Notes: generated from the sequence alone by a model not told the origin. A stretch of 64,000 bases of DNA from Pseudoxanthomonas sp. X-1 (GCF_020042665.1 NZ_CP083376.1:3260001-3324000), one strand, 5' to 3'. Positions 1 through 9,320 are shown, counted from the stretch's first letter. Numbers and translations: made by a program.

Positions 1-97
1 GCCCCAGGCGTCCGGCCAGGGGCCGGCCAACGGCGCTGCGCCCGCGCCGGCATTGCCGGGCGGCGCGCCGGCACCGCCCTTGAAAACCGGCGAATGA
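1..97 (+). CDS. C-terminal end of an upstream gene, cut by the window edge
   Basis: An open frame enters from the left edge and stops at TGA 95-97. The visible tail is about 31 residues, rich in proline, alanine and glycine, ending LKTGE. Nearly every codon ends in G or C, as in the genes around it, which supports real coding sequence. A Pro/Ala-rich tail gives no function. It precedes the small envelope gene at 141 by 43 bases on the same strand. Confidence 0.55.
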   Translation, partial: PQASGQGPANGAAPAPALPGGAPAPPLKTGE

Positions 98-140
98 TCC
101 ACGACTGCCGCGCCGGCCCGCGCACGGCTAGAGTCGCACC

Positions 141-473
141 ATGACCCCGATCCTCATCCTGATCCTCGGCGCGGCCGTGTTCTTCTGGTGGAACGCCTCG
201 CGCGCCGCGGTCGAACGCGCCACCGAGGTCGGACGCAACGCCTGCGAGGCGGCCGGCGTGCTGTGGCTGGACCAGAGCGTGCAGGCCACGGGCGTGCGGC
301 TGCGGCGCGGTGAGGACGGCAGGCTGGGACTGGAGCGCGGCTTCCGCTTCGAGTATTCGCGTGACGGCATCGAGCGTCACACCGGCCGGATGGTGCTGCA
401 CGGCCAGCGGCTGGTGTCCTTCGTCGGGCCCACGCGCGCGGACAACACGGCGCAGTTCCCCACCCTGCACTGA
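141..473 (+). CDS. DUF3301-type small membrane-anchored protein
   Basis: This encodes 110 residues. An N-terminal hydrophobic helix (about residues 3-19, LILILGAAVFFWW) should anchor it in the inner membrane. The rest is a soluble domain with an internal Cys (about residue 35) and the signature RFEYSRDGIERHTGRMVLHG. Length and pattern fit the DUF3301 family of uncharacterised gammaproteobacterial proteins. The ATG at 141 follows the upstream stop by 43 bases, so co-transcription with the preceding gene is possible. The function is unknown; the family call is from recognition of sequence features. Confidence 0.8.
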   Translation: MTPILILILGAAVFFWWNASRAAVERATEVGRNACEAAGVLWLDQSVQATGVRLRRGEDGRLGLERGFRFEYSRDGIERHTGRMVLHGQRLVSFVGPTRADNTAQFPTLH

Positions 474-504
474 GGCAGGACCGCCGCCGCGGACGAGGTG
501 GACC

Positions 505-744
505 TCAGCGGCCGCGCGGCGGCTCGCCCTTGAGCACGCAGACCAGCACCAGCAGCGCCGTGGCCACGACGAAGACGGTCACGTGGGCCAGCGCGTGATG
601 CCCGTGGGGGAACAGCACGCTCGCACCGACCACCACACCCAGATACAGGACCATCGTCAGCCAGCCCTGCCAGCGGCACGGCAGGCCCCAGCCGAAGCCG
701 AAGCGCTTGGCGGGGAACCAGTAGTCTGACTGCGGATCGGGCAT
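505..744 (-). CDS. Small two-helix membrane protein, unknown function
   Basis: This encodes 79 residues. The N-terminus (PDPQSDYWFPAKRFGFGWG) is aromatic and probably cytoplasmic. Two hydrophobic segments follow at about residues 28-45 and 53-71, then a short basic tail ending GEPPRGR. It resembles small conserved hypothetical membrane proteins of xanthomonads, but I do not recognise a named family. It stands alone on the minus strand, convergent with the DUF3301-type gene, and a pair of REP-like hairpins lies just upstream of its start. Confidence 0.7.
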   Translation of the reverse strand: MPDPQSDYWFPAKRFGFGWGLPCRWQGWLTMVLYLGVVVGASVLFPHGHHALAHVTVFVVATALLVLVCVLKGEPPRGR

Positions 745-797
745 GGCGGCGTTTCCCAGCGACAGCGGTGCAGGTTTGGAACGATTCGCGGCCCCGT

Positions 798-824
798 CGT
801 TCCCGCGAAAGCGGGAATCCAGCG
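798..824. repeat. REP-like hairpin, left member of an inverted pair
   Basis: The core TTCCCGCGAAAGCGGGAA is a hairpin with a 7-base stem and a GAAA loop, followed by a CCAGCG tail. The same unit recurs in inverted orientation at 852-878 with one substitution over 27 bases. This head-to-head arrangement is typical of REPIN elements mobilised by REP-associated transposases. No such transposase gene is in the window. Confidence 0.85.
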
Positions 825-851
825 CCTTGGGTTGGCCTTGCCGCGTAAAGT

Positions 852-878
852 CGCTGGGTTCCCGCTTTCGCGGGAACG
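852..878. repeat. REP-like hairpin, right member of an inverted pair
   Basis: This is the inverted copy of the unit at 798-824: CGCTGGG tail, then the hairpin TTCCCGCTTTCGCGGGAA. The 27 bases between the two units differ in type from the repeats. The pair sits between the small membrane protein gene (start 744) and the 3' end of sspB (stop 904), where it could also stabilise or end sspB transcripts. Confidence 0.85.
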
Positions 879-903
879 TCGGTCGAGACTTTGTCGGCGC
901 CCT

Positions 904-1347
904 TTACTTCACCACGCGCAGGTGCGGGCGCTTGGCCGGCGGCGGGGTCGGATCGTCCGGGGCCGCGCCATCGGGCGAAGGCGGTTCGTCATCGTCGTGC
1001 GGACCTTGCCCGGCGGCGATGTCCTCGGGCAGCGCCATGCCCTGGCCGGTTTCGCGCGCGTAGATCGCCAGCACCGCCGAGATCGGCACGTTGACCGGAT
1101 AGCTCACCCCGCCGAAGCGGGCGCTGAAACTGACGGTCAGGTTGTCGATCACCAAGTGCGCGACGGCGCGCTGGGCGATGTTGAGCACCACCCTGCCTTC
1201 CTTGACCGCACTGGAAGGCACCTGCACCCCGGCCTGGGTCGCATCGACCAGCAGGTGCGGGGTCATGTCGTTGTCGGCGATCCACTCGGCCAGCGCCCGC
1301 AGCAGATACGGGCGATGGCTGGTCATCGGGGGCACGTCTTCAGTCAT
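904..1347 (-). CDS. sspB: ClpXP protease specificity-enhancing factor SspB
   Basis: This 147-residue protein tethers ssrA-tagged substrates to the ClpXP protease. The N-terminal substrate-binding domain (about residues 1-110) opens with TSHRPYLLRALAEWI and contains the conserved stretch FSARFGGVSYPVNVPISAV. An acidic, proline-rich linker (about 115-138) follows. The last residues, HLRVVK, match the short ClpX-docking motif of SspB proteins. It lies 100 bases downstream of sspA on the same strand, the usual sspA-sspB order, so both are probably on one transcript. Confidence 0.96.
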   Translation of the reverse strand: MTEDVPPMTSHRPYLLRALAEWIADNDMTPHLLVDATQAGVQVPSSAVKEGRVVLNIAQRAVAHLVIDNLTVSFSARFGGVSYPVNVPISAVLAIYARETGQGMALPEDIAAGQGPHDDDEPPSPDGAAPDDPTPPPAKRPHLRVVK

Positions 1348-1447
1348 GCCCGCAGTTTAGCCAAGTGCGGGGAGAGAGGGGGAGAAGGCGGCGGCGCAAG
1401 CGCCCCCTGCTTATCCGCGCCTCAGCGCCCCACGCTTACCGCTGCCC

Positions 1448-2065
1448 TCAGGCCGGCAGATCGCGCAGCTTCTTTTCCTGCTCGGTCAGGCTGCGCACGA
1501 AGCCCGGATTGCGGAAGATGCGGTTGCCGTAGTCCTCGATCGCCTTGCCGTCCTTGGGCAGGCCGACGTCCAGCGACTGCAGGCGCCAGATGATCGGGGC
1601 CATGGCGCAGTCGGCCAGGCTCATTTCCGGGTTGAGGAAGAACTTGCTGGCCTTGAACAGCGGCACCGAGGCGGTCAGCAGCTCCTTCAGGCGCTTGCGG
1701 CCGGCATCGGCCTGGGCCTTGTTGCCGAGCTGGATCGCCTGCACCTGCGGCACCCAGTCCACCTCGATGCGCAGCATCGCCAGGCGCAGGCGCGCGCGCG
1801 AGAGCGGATCGACCGGCATCAGCGGCGGGTGCGGGTAGCGCTCGTCCAGGTACTCGCTGACCACCGAGGCGGCGTACAGCGTCAGGTCGCGTTCGACCAG
1901 GGTTGGCACCGAGTGATAAGGGTTGAGATCGATCAGGTCCTCGGGTGGATTCTGCGGATCGACCGGCACCAGGTCGTAGCTGACGCCTTTGGCGGCAAGC
2001 ACCAGCCGCACGCGATGGCACAGCACGTCATCGACGGAGGAGAACAGCGTCAGGGTATTTCGCAT
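1448..2065 (-). CDS. sspA: Stringent starvation protein A
   Basis: This encodes 205 residues from the ATG at 2065. An upstream in-frame ATG at 2191 would add residues unlike the family, so I chose the start giving RNTLTLFSSVDDVLCHRVR. The fold is GST-like: a thioredoxin-type N-domain (about 1-80, with HSVPTLVERDLTLYAASVV) and a helical C-domain ending KKLRDLPA. SspA binds RNA polymerase and modulates transcription in stationary phase and stress; it has no GST activity. It follows the bc1 genes by 175 bases, a common arrangement in beta- and gammaproteobacteria. Confidence 0.95.
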   Translation of the reverse strand: MRNTLTLFSSVDDVLCHRVRLVLAAKGVSYDLVPVDPQNPPEDLIDLNPYHSVPTLVERDLTLYAASVVSEYLDERYPHPPLMPVDPLSRARLRLAMLRIEVDWVPQVQAIQLGNKAQADAGRKRLKELLTASVPLFKASKFFLNPEMSLADCAMAPIIWRLQSLDVGLPKDGKAIEDYGNRIFRNPGFVRSLTEQEKKLRDLPA

Positions 2066-2240
2066 GCGGGCACTCGTCACCTTATCGGGCTCATCCAGCG
2101 ACCGGCGTCCGCCGGCCACGCCTGTGTCTGCCAGGCTCCCTGCCTGGGCATCGCGTCGCGGCGTGCCGCGAGACGCGATGAACGTGAACATAGCAGGCAG
2201 CCGCGGATTTGCGCACCCCTGCTGGAGGTCATGACCCCGC

Positions 2241-2987
2241 TTAATGAACGTCCTTCCAGAACTCCTTCTTCAGCAGGAAGGCCAGGAAGGTCAGCGCCGC
2301 CAGGAACAGGATCACCCACACGCCCAGGCTCTGGCGCTTGAGGGCGGCCGGCTCGCCGGCGTATTCCAGGAAGTTGGTGATGTCACGCACGGTGCGGTCG
2401 AACTCGGCCGGGCTCTCGGTGCCGGGCGAGGCCAGCTCCAGGGCTTCGACCGGCTTTTCCTTGGTCTGCGGGTCTTCCGGGCCGAACTTGGCGTGCTGCA
2501 GGCCCTGCAGCTCCCACAGCGGGTTGGGCATGGAGGCGTTGGGGAACAGCTTGTTGTTCCAGCCCAGCGGCCGGCTCTCGTCCAGGTAGAAGGACTTGAG
2601 ATAGGTATAGACCCAGTCCGGGCCGCGCACGCGCGCGATCAGGCTCAGGTCCGGCGGCATCTTGCCGAACCACTTGGTCGCCCCGTCGTGCGGCATGGCC
2701 ACCTGCACCTGCTGTCCCACCGGCGCGCCGGTGAAATTGAGGTTGGCCGTCACCTGGTCCTCGGTCAGGCCCAGGTCCTCGGCCATGCGCGAATAGCGCA
2801 GGTACTTGAGCGAATGACAGCCCGAGCAGTAGCCCATGAACAGCTTGGCGCCGCGCTGCAGCGAGGCCTTGTCGCTCAGGTCGTTGCCCGCCTGCAGCGT
2901 CGCGCCGCCCTCGGCGGCCAGCAGCGAGGTGCTCAGCAGCAGGCCGGCGGCGAAGGCCGCCAGCCGCGGGAGAAGGCGCTTAGTCAT
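2241..2987 (-). CDS. petC: Ubiquinol-cytochrome c reductase, cytochrome c1
   Basis: This encodes the 248-residue cytochrome c1 subunit of the bc1 complex, which passes electrons from the Rieske centre to soluble cytochrome c on the periplasmic side. It has an N-terminal signal sequence (about residues 1-25), the haem-attachment motif CSGCH at 54-58, and a C-terminal membrane anchor (about 222-240) with the basic end KKEFWKDVH. Its start overlaps the end of petB by 8 bases, showing translational coupling. It is the last gene of petABC. Confidence 0.97.
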   Translation of the reverse strand: MTKRLLPRLAAFAAGLLLSTSLLAAEGGATLQAGNDLSDKASLQRGAKLFMGYCSGCHSLKYLRYSRMAEDLGLTEDQVTANLNFTGAPVGQQVQVAMPHDGATKWFGKMPPDLSLIARVRGPDWVYTYLKSFYLDESRPLGWNNKLFPNASMPNPLWELQGLQHAKFGPEDPQTKEKPVEALELASPGTESPAEFDRTVRDITNFLEYAGEPAALKRQSLGVWVILFLAALTFLAFLLKKEFWKDVH

Positions 2988-4245
2988 GCGTGCTCACCCG
3001 GTCGGGCACCGGCTTGGTGCGTTCAAGGCCGAAGAACGTGTACACCCACAGGAAGATGAAGAAGCCGAAATAGCAGCAGGTCAGCACCCGGCCGATGTAG
3101 GTCTCGGTGATGTCCGTGCCGGGGCCCGACCCGATCTTGCCCAGGTAGACGAAGCTGAAGGCGAAGATGCCCAGCGCGATCTTGTAGGCCAGGCCGCGGT
3201 AGCGGATCGAGCGCACCTTGCCGCGGTCCAGCCAGGGCACGGTGAAAAGGATGGCGATGGCCGAGAACATCACCAGCACGCCGCCGAGCTTGTTGGGCAC
3301 CACGCGCAACATCGCGTAGTACGGCGTGTAGTACCAGACCGGCTTGATGTGCTCGGGCGTCACCAGGCGGTTGGCCTCGGTGAAATTGTCGTGCTCGAGG
3401 AACAGGCCACCGAAGGCCGGCGCGAAGAAAATGATGAACGCGCCGATCACCAGCAGGAAGCCCACGCCGACTAGGTCCTTGACCGTGTAGTACGGGTGGA
3501 ACGGGATCGTGTCGATCGGCGCGGTCCTGCTCCAGCGGTTGCCCTTGGGCCCGTGCTTGGTGTCCACGCCCTGCGGGTTGTTGGAGCCGACCTCGTGCAG
3601 CGCGCCCAGGTGCAGCACCACCAGCAGCAGCAGCACCAGCGGCAGCGCGATCACGTGCAGGGCGAAGAAGCGGTTGAGCGTGGCGTCGCTGGGCAGGTAG
3701 TCGCCCATGATCCACTCGGTCAGGCCCTGCCCGATCACCGGGATCGCGCCGAACAGCGAGATGATCACCTTGGCGCCCCAGAACGACATCTGGCCCCAGG
3801 GCAGCACATAGCCCATGAAGGCCTCGGCCATCAGCACCAGGTAGATCAGCATCCCCAGGATCCATACCAGCTCGCGCGGCTTCTGGTAGCTGCCGTACAT
3901 CAGCCCGCGGAACATGTGCAGGTAGACCACGATGAAGAACAGCGAGGCGCCGGTGGAATGCATGTACCGGATCAGCCAGCCCCACTCGACGTCGCGCATG
4001 ATGTACTCGACCGAGGCGAAGGCCTCGGCCGCGCTGGTCTTGTAGTTCATCGTCAGGAAGATGCCGGTGACGATCTGGTTGGCCAGGATCAACAGGGCCA
4101 GCGAGCCCATGTAGTACCAGAAGTTGAAGTTCTTCGGCGCGTAGTACTCGCTCATGTGCTTGCGGTACATGGGCATCAGCCCGGGCGCCCGCGCCGTGAC
4201 CCAGTCGAAGACCCCGTTGGCCGCGCGCGTGATGACGTTGGACAT
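2980..4245 (-). CDS. petB: Ubiquinol-cytochrome c reductase, cytochrome b
   Basis: This encodes 421 residues starting MSNVITRAANGVFDWV. The reading frame stays open upstream, but the ATG at 4245 overlaps the petA stop as TGATG and has a strong AAAGGAG ribosome site, which fixes the start. The protein spans the membrane about eight times and carries the paired haem-ligating histidines (IRYMHSTGASLFF with YLHMFRG; FALHVIALP with VVLHLGALH). It holds both b haems and the quinol oxidation and reduction sites. It is translated between petA and petC. Confidence 0.97.
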   Translation of the reverse strand: MSNVITRAANGVFDWVTARAPGLMPMYRKHMSEYYAPKNFNFWYYMGSLALLILANQIVTGIFLTMNYKTSAAEAFASVEYIMRDVEWGWLIRYMHSTGASLFFIVVYLHMFRGLMYGSYQKPRELVWILGMLIYLVLMAEAFMGYVLPWGQMSFWGAKVIISLFGAIPVIGQGLTEWIMGDYLPSDATLNRFFALHVIALPLVLLLLVVLHLGALHEVGSNNPQGVDTKHGPKGNRWSRTAPIDTIPFHPYYTVKDLVGVGFLLVIGAFIIFFAPAFGGLFLEHDNFTEANRLVTPEHIKPVWYYTPYYAMLRVVPNKLGGVLVMFSAIAILFTVPWLDRGKVRSIRYRGLAYKIALGIFAFSFVYLGKIGSGPGTDITETYIGRVLTCCYFGFFIFLWVYTFFGLERTKPVPDRVSTHD

Positions 4246-4865
4246 CAGGCAGCTCCTTTCGGATCGACGCCGATGATGATGGTGTTGTCGTCCTGGTAGT
4301 GGTGCGGCGGCACCAGCAGGTTGATCGGCGCCGGCACGCCCTGGAACACGCGTCCGGACATGTCGAAGCGCGACTTGTGGCAGGGACAGAAGTAGCCGCC
4401 CTTCCACTGCGGGTCGAACGGTTCGGGCCGGATCTCGGCGATGATCTCGGGCGAGCAGCCCAGGTGCGTGCACAGGCCGACCAGCACCGAGATCTCCGGC
4501 TTGATCGAGCGCAGCTCAGGGTTGCCCTTCAGCACGTAGGCCGGCTGCTGGTCCTTGTTCTCGCTCTTGGGATCGCGCAGGCGATCGTCCAGGCTCGGCA
4601 GCGCGTCCAGGATCGCCTTGGAGCGCTTGACCACCCAGATCGGCTGGCCGCGCCATTCCAGCACCATGCGCTGGCCTTCCTGCAACCCGGTGATGTCGGC
4701 GGTCACCGGTGCGCCGGCCAGCTTGGCCCGTGCGCTTGGATTCCATGACTTGATGAACGGGACGGCCAGAAAACCCGCACCCACGGCACCGACGACTGCG
4801 GTGGTGGCCGTCAGGAACCGGCGGCGCCCCGCATCCACGGGCATTGTGACCTCGTCGTTGGCCAT
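4245..4865 (-). CDS. petA: Ubiquinol-cytochrome c reductase, Rieske iron-sulfur subunit
   Basis: This encodes 206 residues. The N-terminus has a twin-arginine-like signal (GRRRFL at about 13-18) followed by a hydrophobic anchor, as expected for Tat export of a folded Fe-S protein. The cluster motifs are CTHLGC (132-137) and CPCH (160-163), giving two Cys and two His ligands for a 2Fe-2S centre and a disulfide pair. It is the first gene of petABC, with a candidate promoter at 4953-4982. Its stop overlaps the petB start. Confidence 0.97.
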   Translation of the reverse strand: MANDEVTMPVDAGRRRFLTATTAVVGAVGAGFLAVPFIKSWNPSARAKLAGAPVTADITGLQEGQRMVLEWRGQPIWVVKRSKAILDALPSLDDRLRDPKSENKDQQPAYVLKGNPELRSIKPEISVLVGLCTHLGCSPEIIAEIRPEPFDPQWKGGYFCPCHKSRFDMSGRVFQGVPAPINLLVPPHHYQDDNTIIIGVDPKGAA

Positions 4866-4952
4866 CCCTTACTCCGCGAAAACATCTTGAGGTAGCTGTC
4901 TGGCTGCCAGTGATGGGGCCGGTCGAACGGCCTCATCGCAAGAGCGGGTCGG

Positions 4953-4982
4953 AGTCTAACTGAATAAAAAATTTCGTCACAA
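4953..4982 (-). promoter_or_regulatory. Candidate sigma-70 promoter for petABC
   Basis: Read on the minus strand, TTGTGA (4982-4977) could serve as -35 and TAGACT (4958-4953) as -10, with an 18-base spacer rich in T. Each hexamer matches consensus at four of six positions. It is the most AT-rich patch near the gene and lies about 88 bases before the petA start. This is a pattern match only. Confidence 0.4.
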
Positions 4983-5052
4983 CAATCCCTTTCCCATCAA
5001 TCAGTTGGAAAAGGAACACCGGCCGATTCCGGTACTGCAACGCAACATCCGT

Positions 5053-5976
5053 TCAGCGAAGGCCGACCGTCCCAAGGTTGGCGCGGTAGCGCTCGGCCAG
5101 CACGCCCACCCGCTGCACGTAGCGCTGGGTCTCGGCATAGGGCGGCACGCCGCCGTTGCGGTCCACCGCGCCCTCGCCGGCGTTGTAGCCGGCCGCGGCC
5201 AGGGTCAGATTGCCCTGGTAGCGCTTGAGCAGCCAGGCCAGGTACTGGACGCCGCCGCGGATGTTCTGCGTGGCGTTGTACGCATCGTCCACGCCGAACC
5301 GACGCGCGGTGGCCGGCATCAGCTGCATCAGCCCCATCGCGCCGGCGCGCGAGAGCGCCAGCGGGTTGTAGGAGGATTCGGCGTGAATGATCGCGCGCAC
5401 GATCGCCTCTTCCACGCCGAACTCGCGCGCGGCCGCGGCGATCTCACTCGAATAGGCGACCGTGTTCAGCCGCACCGCGCCGAAGTTGAGAGTGGGATTG
5501 CCGCAGGCGTAGCAGGTCTCGATGAAGCTGTAGTGGATGGTGCGGACCTCGGCGCTGGCCAGCCCGCGCGGACGCGCGCTGGTGTAGTTGCGCACCCCGT
5601 CCTTGACGAAGGAATACACCTGGCCGCTGACCACCCGTCGCGAAGGCGCGGCGGGCGGTCTGAGCGCGACCGGAGCAGCCGGCGGTGGCGCGGCCGGCAC
5701 GATGGCGGTGGAACGCCGCGGCTCGCCACTGGCCGGTACAGGACTCGGGACGGGGGCAGGAAGCGAGGTGGGCCTGGATGCCGGCGCGCTGGCCTGGGCG
5801 CGGCGCGCCGGCTCGGGCCGGTACTGGCTCACCACGGTGCAGGTGGCACCGGACATGCGCTTGCTGACATAGGCCGGGACGCCGTCGGCGCCGACGCACT
5901 TGTACAGCGTGCCGGCGCTGGCCGGCAGCGCGACCAGCGTGGCAGCGATCATCCCCAGTCGCAGCAGCCCCCTCAT
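5053..5976 (-). CDS. Secreted lytic transglycosylase, SLT domain
   Basis: This encodes 307 residues with a signal peptide (about 1-21, ending ALPASA). A small DUF4124-like N-terminal segment ([15 protein letters not shown]) and a proline/alanine-rich linker precede the C-terminal SLT fold. The SLT signatures are visible: the catalytic Glu in [25 protein letters not shown], and [11 protein letters not shown]. Such enzymes cleave peptidoglycan glycan strands to 1,6-anhydro products in the periplasm. The gene lies upstream of petA on the same strand with 187 bases between, so it is probably transcribed separately. Confidence 0.93.
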   Translation of the reverse strand: MRGLLRLGMIAATLVALPASAGTLYKCVGADGVPAYVSKRMSGATCTVVSQYRPEPARRAQASAPASRPTSLPAPVPSPVPASGEPRRSTAIVPAAPPPAAPVALRPPAAPSRRVVSGQVYSFVKDGVRNYTSARPRGLASAEVRTIHYSFIETCYACGNPTLNFGAVRLNTVAYSSEIAAAAREFGVEEAIVRAIIHAESSYNPLALSRAGAMGLMQLMPATARRFGVDDAYNATQNIRGGVQYLAWLLKRYQGNLTLAAAGYNAGEGAVDRNGGVPPYAETQRYVQRVGVLAERYRANLGTVGLR

Positions 5977-6175
5977 GGCCGCGAGTGTCCCAGCTTATCA
6001 AGGACTTAACAAGCATTCGGCGCGGGATTCACGGGGTCGGCCAACTGCCGCGAAGGCGTGCTTTCGGTGCCTGGAGAGCACCGCCTTGGCCGCGGCCAGC
6101 ACCCGGAGGCCCGGCACCGGCCGCCAAGCCGCTAAACTAGCCGGCTTCCCCGCCCACCCGACTGGATTAAGCGCC

Positions 6176-7606
6176 ATGACCGGGACGCCAGACGTCACTC
6201 CGCCCACCCCGGGCGACACCTCGCTCGTACCCCTGCCCTTCGTCGCCGCCAGGCCGACCGAAGTCCGCGGCAAGCTGTACATCAAGACCCACGGTTGCCA
6301 GATGAACGAGTACGACTCGGCGAAGATGGCCGACGTGCTCGCCCAGGCCGAAGGGCTGGAGCTGACCGACCGGCCCGAAGAGGCCGACGTCATCCTGGTC
6401 AACACCTGCTCGATCCGCGAGAAGGCGCAGGAGAAGGTCTTCAGCCAGCTGGGCCGGTGGAAGGACTTCAAGACCGGCGGCCGCGAGGTCATCATCGGCG
6501 TCGGCGGCTGCGTGGCGTCCCAGGAGGGCGAGGCCATCGTCAAGCGCGCGCCTTATGTGGATCTGGTGTTCGGCCCGCAGACCCTGCATCGCCTGCCCGA
6601 GCTGATCCGCGCGCGGCGCGAGCAGAACCGCCCGCAGGTGGACATCAGCTTCCCGGAGATCGAGAAGTTCGATGCCCTGCCCGAACCGCGGGCCGAAGGC
6701 CCCAGCGCGTTCGTGTCGATCATGGAGGGCTGCAGCAAGTACTGCAGCTTCTGCGTGGTGCCCTACACCCGCGGCACGGAAGTGAGCCGGCCCTTCGAGG
6801 ACGTGCTGGTCGAGGTGGCGCAGCTGGCCGCCCAGGGCGTGCGCGAGATCAACCTGCTCGGCCAGAACGTCAACGCCTATCGCGGGCCGTATGGCGAGGG
6901 CGAGATCGCGGATCTGGGCATGCTGATCCGCACCATCGCCCAGATCGAGGGCGTGGGCCGCATCCGCTTCACCACCTCCCATCCCCTGGAGTTCTCCGAC
7001 ACGCTGATCGACGCCTACCGCGACGTGCCGCAGCTGGCCAACTACCTGCACCTGCCGGTGCAGGCGGGCAGCGACCGCATCCTCAGCGCGATGAAGCGCG
7101 GCTACACCGCGCTGGAGTTCAAGTCCAAGATCCGCAAGCTGCGCGCGGTGCGGCCGGACATCTCGATCAGCTCGGACTTCATCGTCGGCTTTCCCGGCGA
7201 GACCGATGCGGACTTCGAGAAGACCATGAAGCTGATCGAGGACGTCGGCTTCGACCAAAGCTTCTCCTTCATCTATTCGCGCCGTCCCGGCACGCCGGCG
7301 GCCGACCTGGCCGACGACACGCCCAGCCAGACCAAGCACGCGCGGCTGGAGCGCCTGCAGGCGCGCATCAACGCCTTCGCCGCGGAGATCTCGCAGAAGA
7401 TGGTCGGCAGCGTGCAGACCGTGCTGGTCGAGGGCCCGTCGAAGAAGAACCCCAACGAGCTCACCGGCAAGACCGAGAACATGCGCTCGGTGAACTTCCC
7501 CGCGCCGCAGCGCCTGATCGGCCAATTCGTCGATGTGCTGATCACCGAGGCGCTGGCCAACTCGCTGCGCGGGCGCGTGGTCACCGACACGGAGCAGGCC
7601 GCATGA
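6176..7606 (+). CDS. miaB: tRNA-2-methylthio-N6-dimethylallyladenosine synthase MiaB
   Basis: This 476-residue radical-SAM enzyme adds a methylthio group to i6A37 of tRNAs reading UNN codons. The N-terminal methylthiotransferase domain has the three cluster cysteines C41 (GCQMN), C78 (NTCSI) and C112 (GGCVA). The radical-SAM motif CSKYCSFC places C186, C190 and C193. A TRAM-like RNA-binding region ends the protein. I chose ATG 6176 because the longer frame upstream adds non-homologous low-complexity sequence. Its stop overlaps the start of the next gene by 4 bases. Confidence 0.97.
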   Translation: MTGTPDVTPPTPGDTSLVPLPFVAARPTEVRGKLYIKTHGCQMNEYDSAKMADVLAQAEGLELTDRPEEADVILVNTCSIREKAQEKVFSQLGRWKDFKTGGREVIIGVGGCVASQEGEAIVKRAPYVDLVFGPQTLHRLPELIRARREQNRPQVDISFPEIEKFDALPEPRAEGPSAFVSIMEGCSKYCSFCVVPYTRGTEVSRPFEDVLVEVAQLAAQGVREINLLGQNVNAYRGPYGEGEIADLGMLIRTIAQIEGVGRIRFTTSHPLEFSDTLIDAYRDVPQLANYLHLPVQAGSDRILSAMKRGYTALEFKSKIRKLRAVRPDISISSDFIVGFPGETDADFEKTMKLIEDVGFDQSFSFIYSRRPGTPAADLADDTPSQTKHARLERLQARINAFAAEISQKMVGSVQTVLVEGPSKKNPNELTGKTENMRSVNFPAPQRLIGQFVDVLITEALANSLRGRVVTDTEQAA

Positions 7607-8421
7607 CCGGGCGCATCAGCCGCGACACCCAGCTGTGCATGTCGCTGTCCGGGCGGCCGGGCAACTTCGGCACGCGCTTCCAGAACTATCTCTACGACGC
7701 GCTGGGCCTGGATTACCTGTACAAGGCGTTCACCACGACCGACCTGGACGGCGCGATCGCGGGCATCCGCGCGCTGGGCATCCGGGGCTGTGCGGTGTCG
7801 ATGCCGTTCAAGGAAGCGGTGATCCCGCTGCTGGACGGGCTGGAGCCTTCGGCCCAGGCGATCGATTCGGTCAACACCATCCTCAACACCGACGGCGTGC
7901 TGCGCGGTTACAACACCGACTACACCGCGGTGGCCACCCTGATCGCCGACAGCGGCCTGGCGCCGGACACGCCGGTCGCGCTGCGCGGCAGCGGCGGCAT
8001 GGCCAAGGCCACTGCCTGTGCGCTGCGCGACCGCGGTTTCACCCGGGGCTGGGTGGTGGCGCGCAACGCGGTGGCCGGTCAGCGTCTGGCGCGTACCGCC
8101 GGCTGGCAGTGGTCCGAGGACATGCGTGGCGTGGCGGCCGGCCTGCTGGTCAACGTCACCCCGATCGGCATGGAGGGCAGTTCCGACGCGCAGGCGCTGG
8201 CCTTTACCGAAGAGGAGGTCGCCGCGGCGCAGCTGGTGTTCGACGTGGTCGCCATCCCGGTGGAGACGCCGCTGATCCGGCTGGCGCGGTCGCTGGGCAA
8301 GCCGGTGATCACCGGCGGCCAGGTGATCGTGCTGCAGGCGGTCGAGCAGTTCGTCCTCTACACCGGCGTGCGGCCCGAGCCCGAACTGATCGCCCGCGCC
8401 GCCGCGCACGCGCTCGCCTGA
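7603..8421 (+). CDS. Shikimate dehydrogenase-like protein (AroE superfamily)
   Basis: This encodes 272 residues. The AroE fold is recognisable: catalytic-type Lys70 in SMPFKEAV, Asn91 in SVNTILN, Asp106 in YNTDYTA, and a nucleotide-binding loop GSGGMAKA. The substrate-binding N-terminus reads [17 protein letters not shown] instead of the usual NPIxHSxSPxxHN, placing it with shikimate dehydrogenase-like paralogs (HI0607 type) rather than the main aroE. Activity on shikimate or quinate is therefore uncertain. It overlaps miaB by 4 bases (ATGA) and is convergent with the next gene. Confidence 0.85.
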   Translation: MTGRISRDTQLCMSLSGRPGNFGTRFQNYLYDALGLDYLYKAFTTTDLDGAIAGIRALGIRGCAVSMPFKEAVIPLLDGLEPSAQAIDSVNTILNTDGVLRGYNTDYTAVATLIADSGLAPDTPVALRGSGGMAKATACALRDRGFTRGWVVARNAVAGQRLARTAGWQWSEDMRGVAAGLLVNVTPIGMEGSSDAQALAFTEEEVAAAQLVFDVVAIPVETPLIRLARSLGKPVITGGQVIVLQAVEQFVLYTGVRPEPELIARAAAHALA

Positions 8422-8422
8422 T

Positions 8423-9199
8423 CTAACGCCGCGTGCGCCTGCGCGGATCGTGTGCGGGCGTGGCGGCTGCGGTGCGCAGGCTCTCGGCCAGCGAGAAGAC
8501 CCATGGCCGCAGCGCGACCAGCATGCCGACGCTGCGGCGCCGCTCTGACGGCAGGCTGACGTCCAGTTCCGCCGCCTCCTTGAAGTCGGCCACCAGCTTG
8601 TCCACCTTGCGCCGCAACGTGGCGACCGAGGCCTCGCCGAGTTCGCGGATTTCCAGCGCGAAATGCGCCTCGGCCGCGGCGAAGTCGTCCCGGAGGAACT
8701 CATGACTGGCCATCTGCAGGTAGCGCGCACGCACCGGCCCGTCGTCGCGCCATGAGAAGTCGCGCGGAACGCGCAGGCGCACATGGTTGCCGGGCAGCAG
8801 TTCCAGCAGGCGCAGGCGGTCCAGCTGCGCCAGCAGCCGCACCAGTTCGGGCGGCTTGAGGCCGTAGCCCTCGCCGATCGCCGCGGTGCGCCAGCCCTGG
8901 CACAGCAGGTGGAAGACGGTCATCAGCCGCGGCTCGGCCGCCAGCGCCTGCTCCTGGTGCAGGGTGAGGTGGCGGCGCGATTCGCGCGTGCCGCGGGCGC
9001 TGCGCGCCAGTTCGAAGAAGTCGATGTCCAGCGCGTCGCAGATCTGCTCCAGGCGGGCCAGGTCCATGCGGCCGCTGGACAGCACGCGCTTGATCGTCGG
9101 CTCGGACACGCCAAGCGCGGCGGCCAGGTCGGCATAGCGCCAGCCGCGTTCCCTGAGCAGGCGCTTGAGCGCGACGAGCAGGCGTTCGCGGTCGGCCAT
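8423..9199 (-). CDS. XRE-type helix-turn-helix transcriptional regulator
   Basis: This encodes 258 residues. The N-terminal domain (about 1-62) is a Cro/C1-type HTH: ADLAAALGVSEPTIKRVLSSG is followed by the typical LARLEQICDALDIDFFELA. The remaining 190 residues look helical and contain no motif I recognise; they may sense a ligand or dimerise. It is divergent from the FAD oxidase gene at 9321 across 121 bases and is a candidate regulator of that gene. Its target is not known. Confidence 0.85.
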   Translation of the reverse strand: MADRERLLVALKRLLRERGWRYADLAAALGVSEPTIKRVLSSGRMDLARLEQICDALDIDFFELARSARGTRESRRHLTLHQEQALAAEPRLMTVFHLLCQGWRTAAIGEGYGLKPPELVRLLAQLDRLRLLELLPGNHVRLRVPRDFSWRDDGPVRARYLQMASHEFLRDDFAAAEAHFALEIRELGEASVATLRRKVDKLVADFKEAAELDVSLPSERRRSVGMLVALRPWVFSLAESLRTAAATPAHDPRRRTRR

Positions 9200-9320
9200 G
9201 GCGGTCTTCGGCTCCTCACATGCGGGTGTCAGGGATCATATTCCGATACTTCAGCGACCGCGATTGCGGATGGCGATCCCCGGCGGCGACGTTAGGCGCT
9301 CCTCCACCGAAGTGACGCGT

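Noticed and set aside
4246-4473. Longer N-terminus for cytochrome b
   Set aside because: It would overlap the conserved Rieske coding region in another frame; the ATG at 4245 has a strong ribosome site and gives the family N-terminus.
6167-7525. Long minus-strand frame opposite miaB
   Set aside because: miaB has all cluster cysteines and conserved motifs; the mirror frame has none and is an expected by-product of codon bias.
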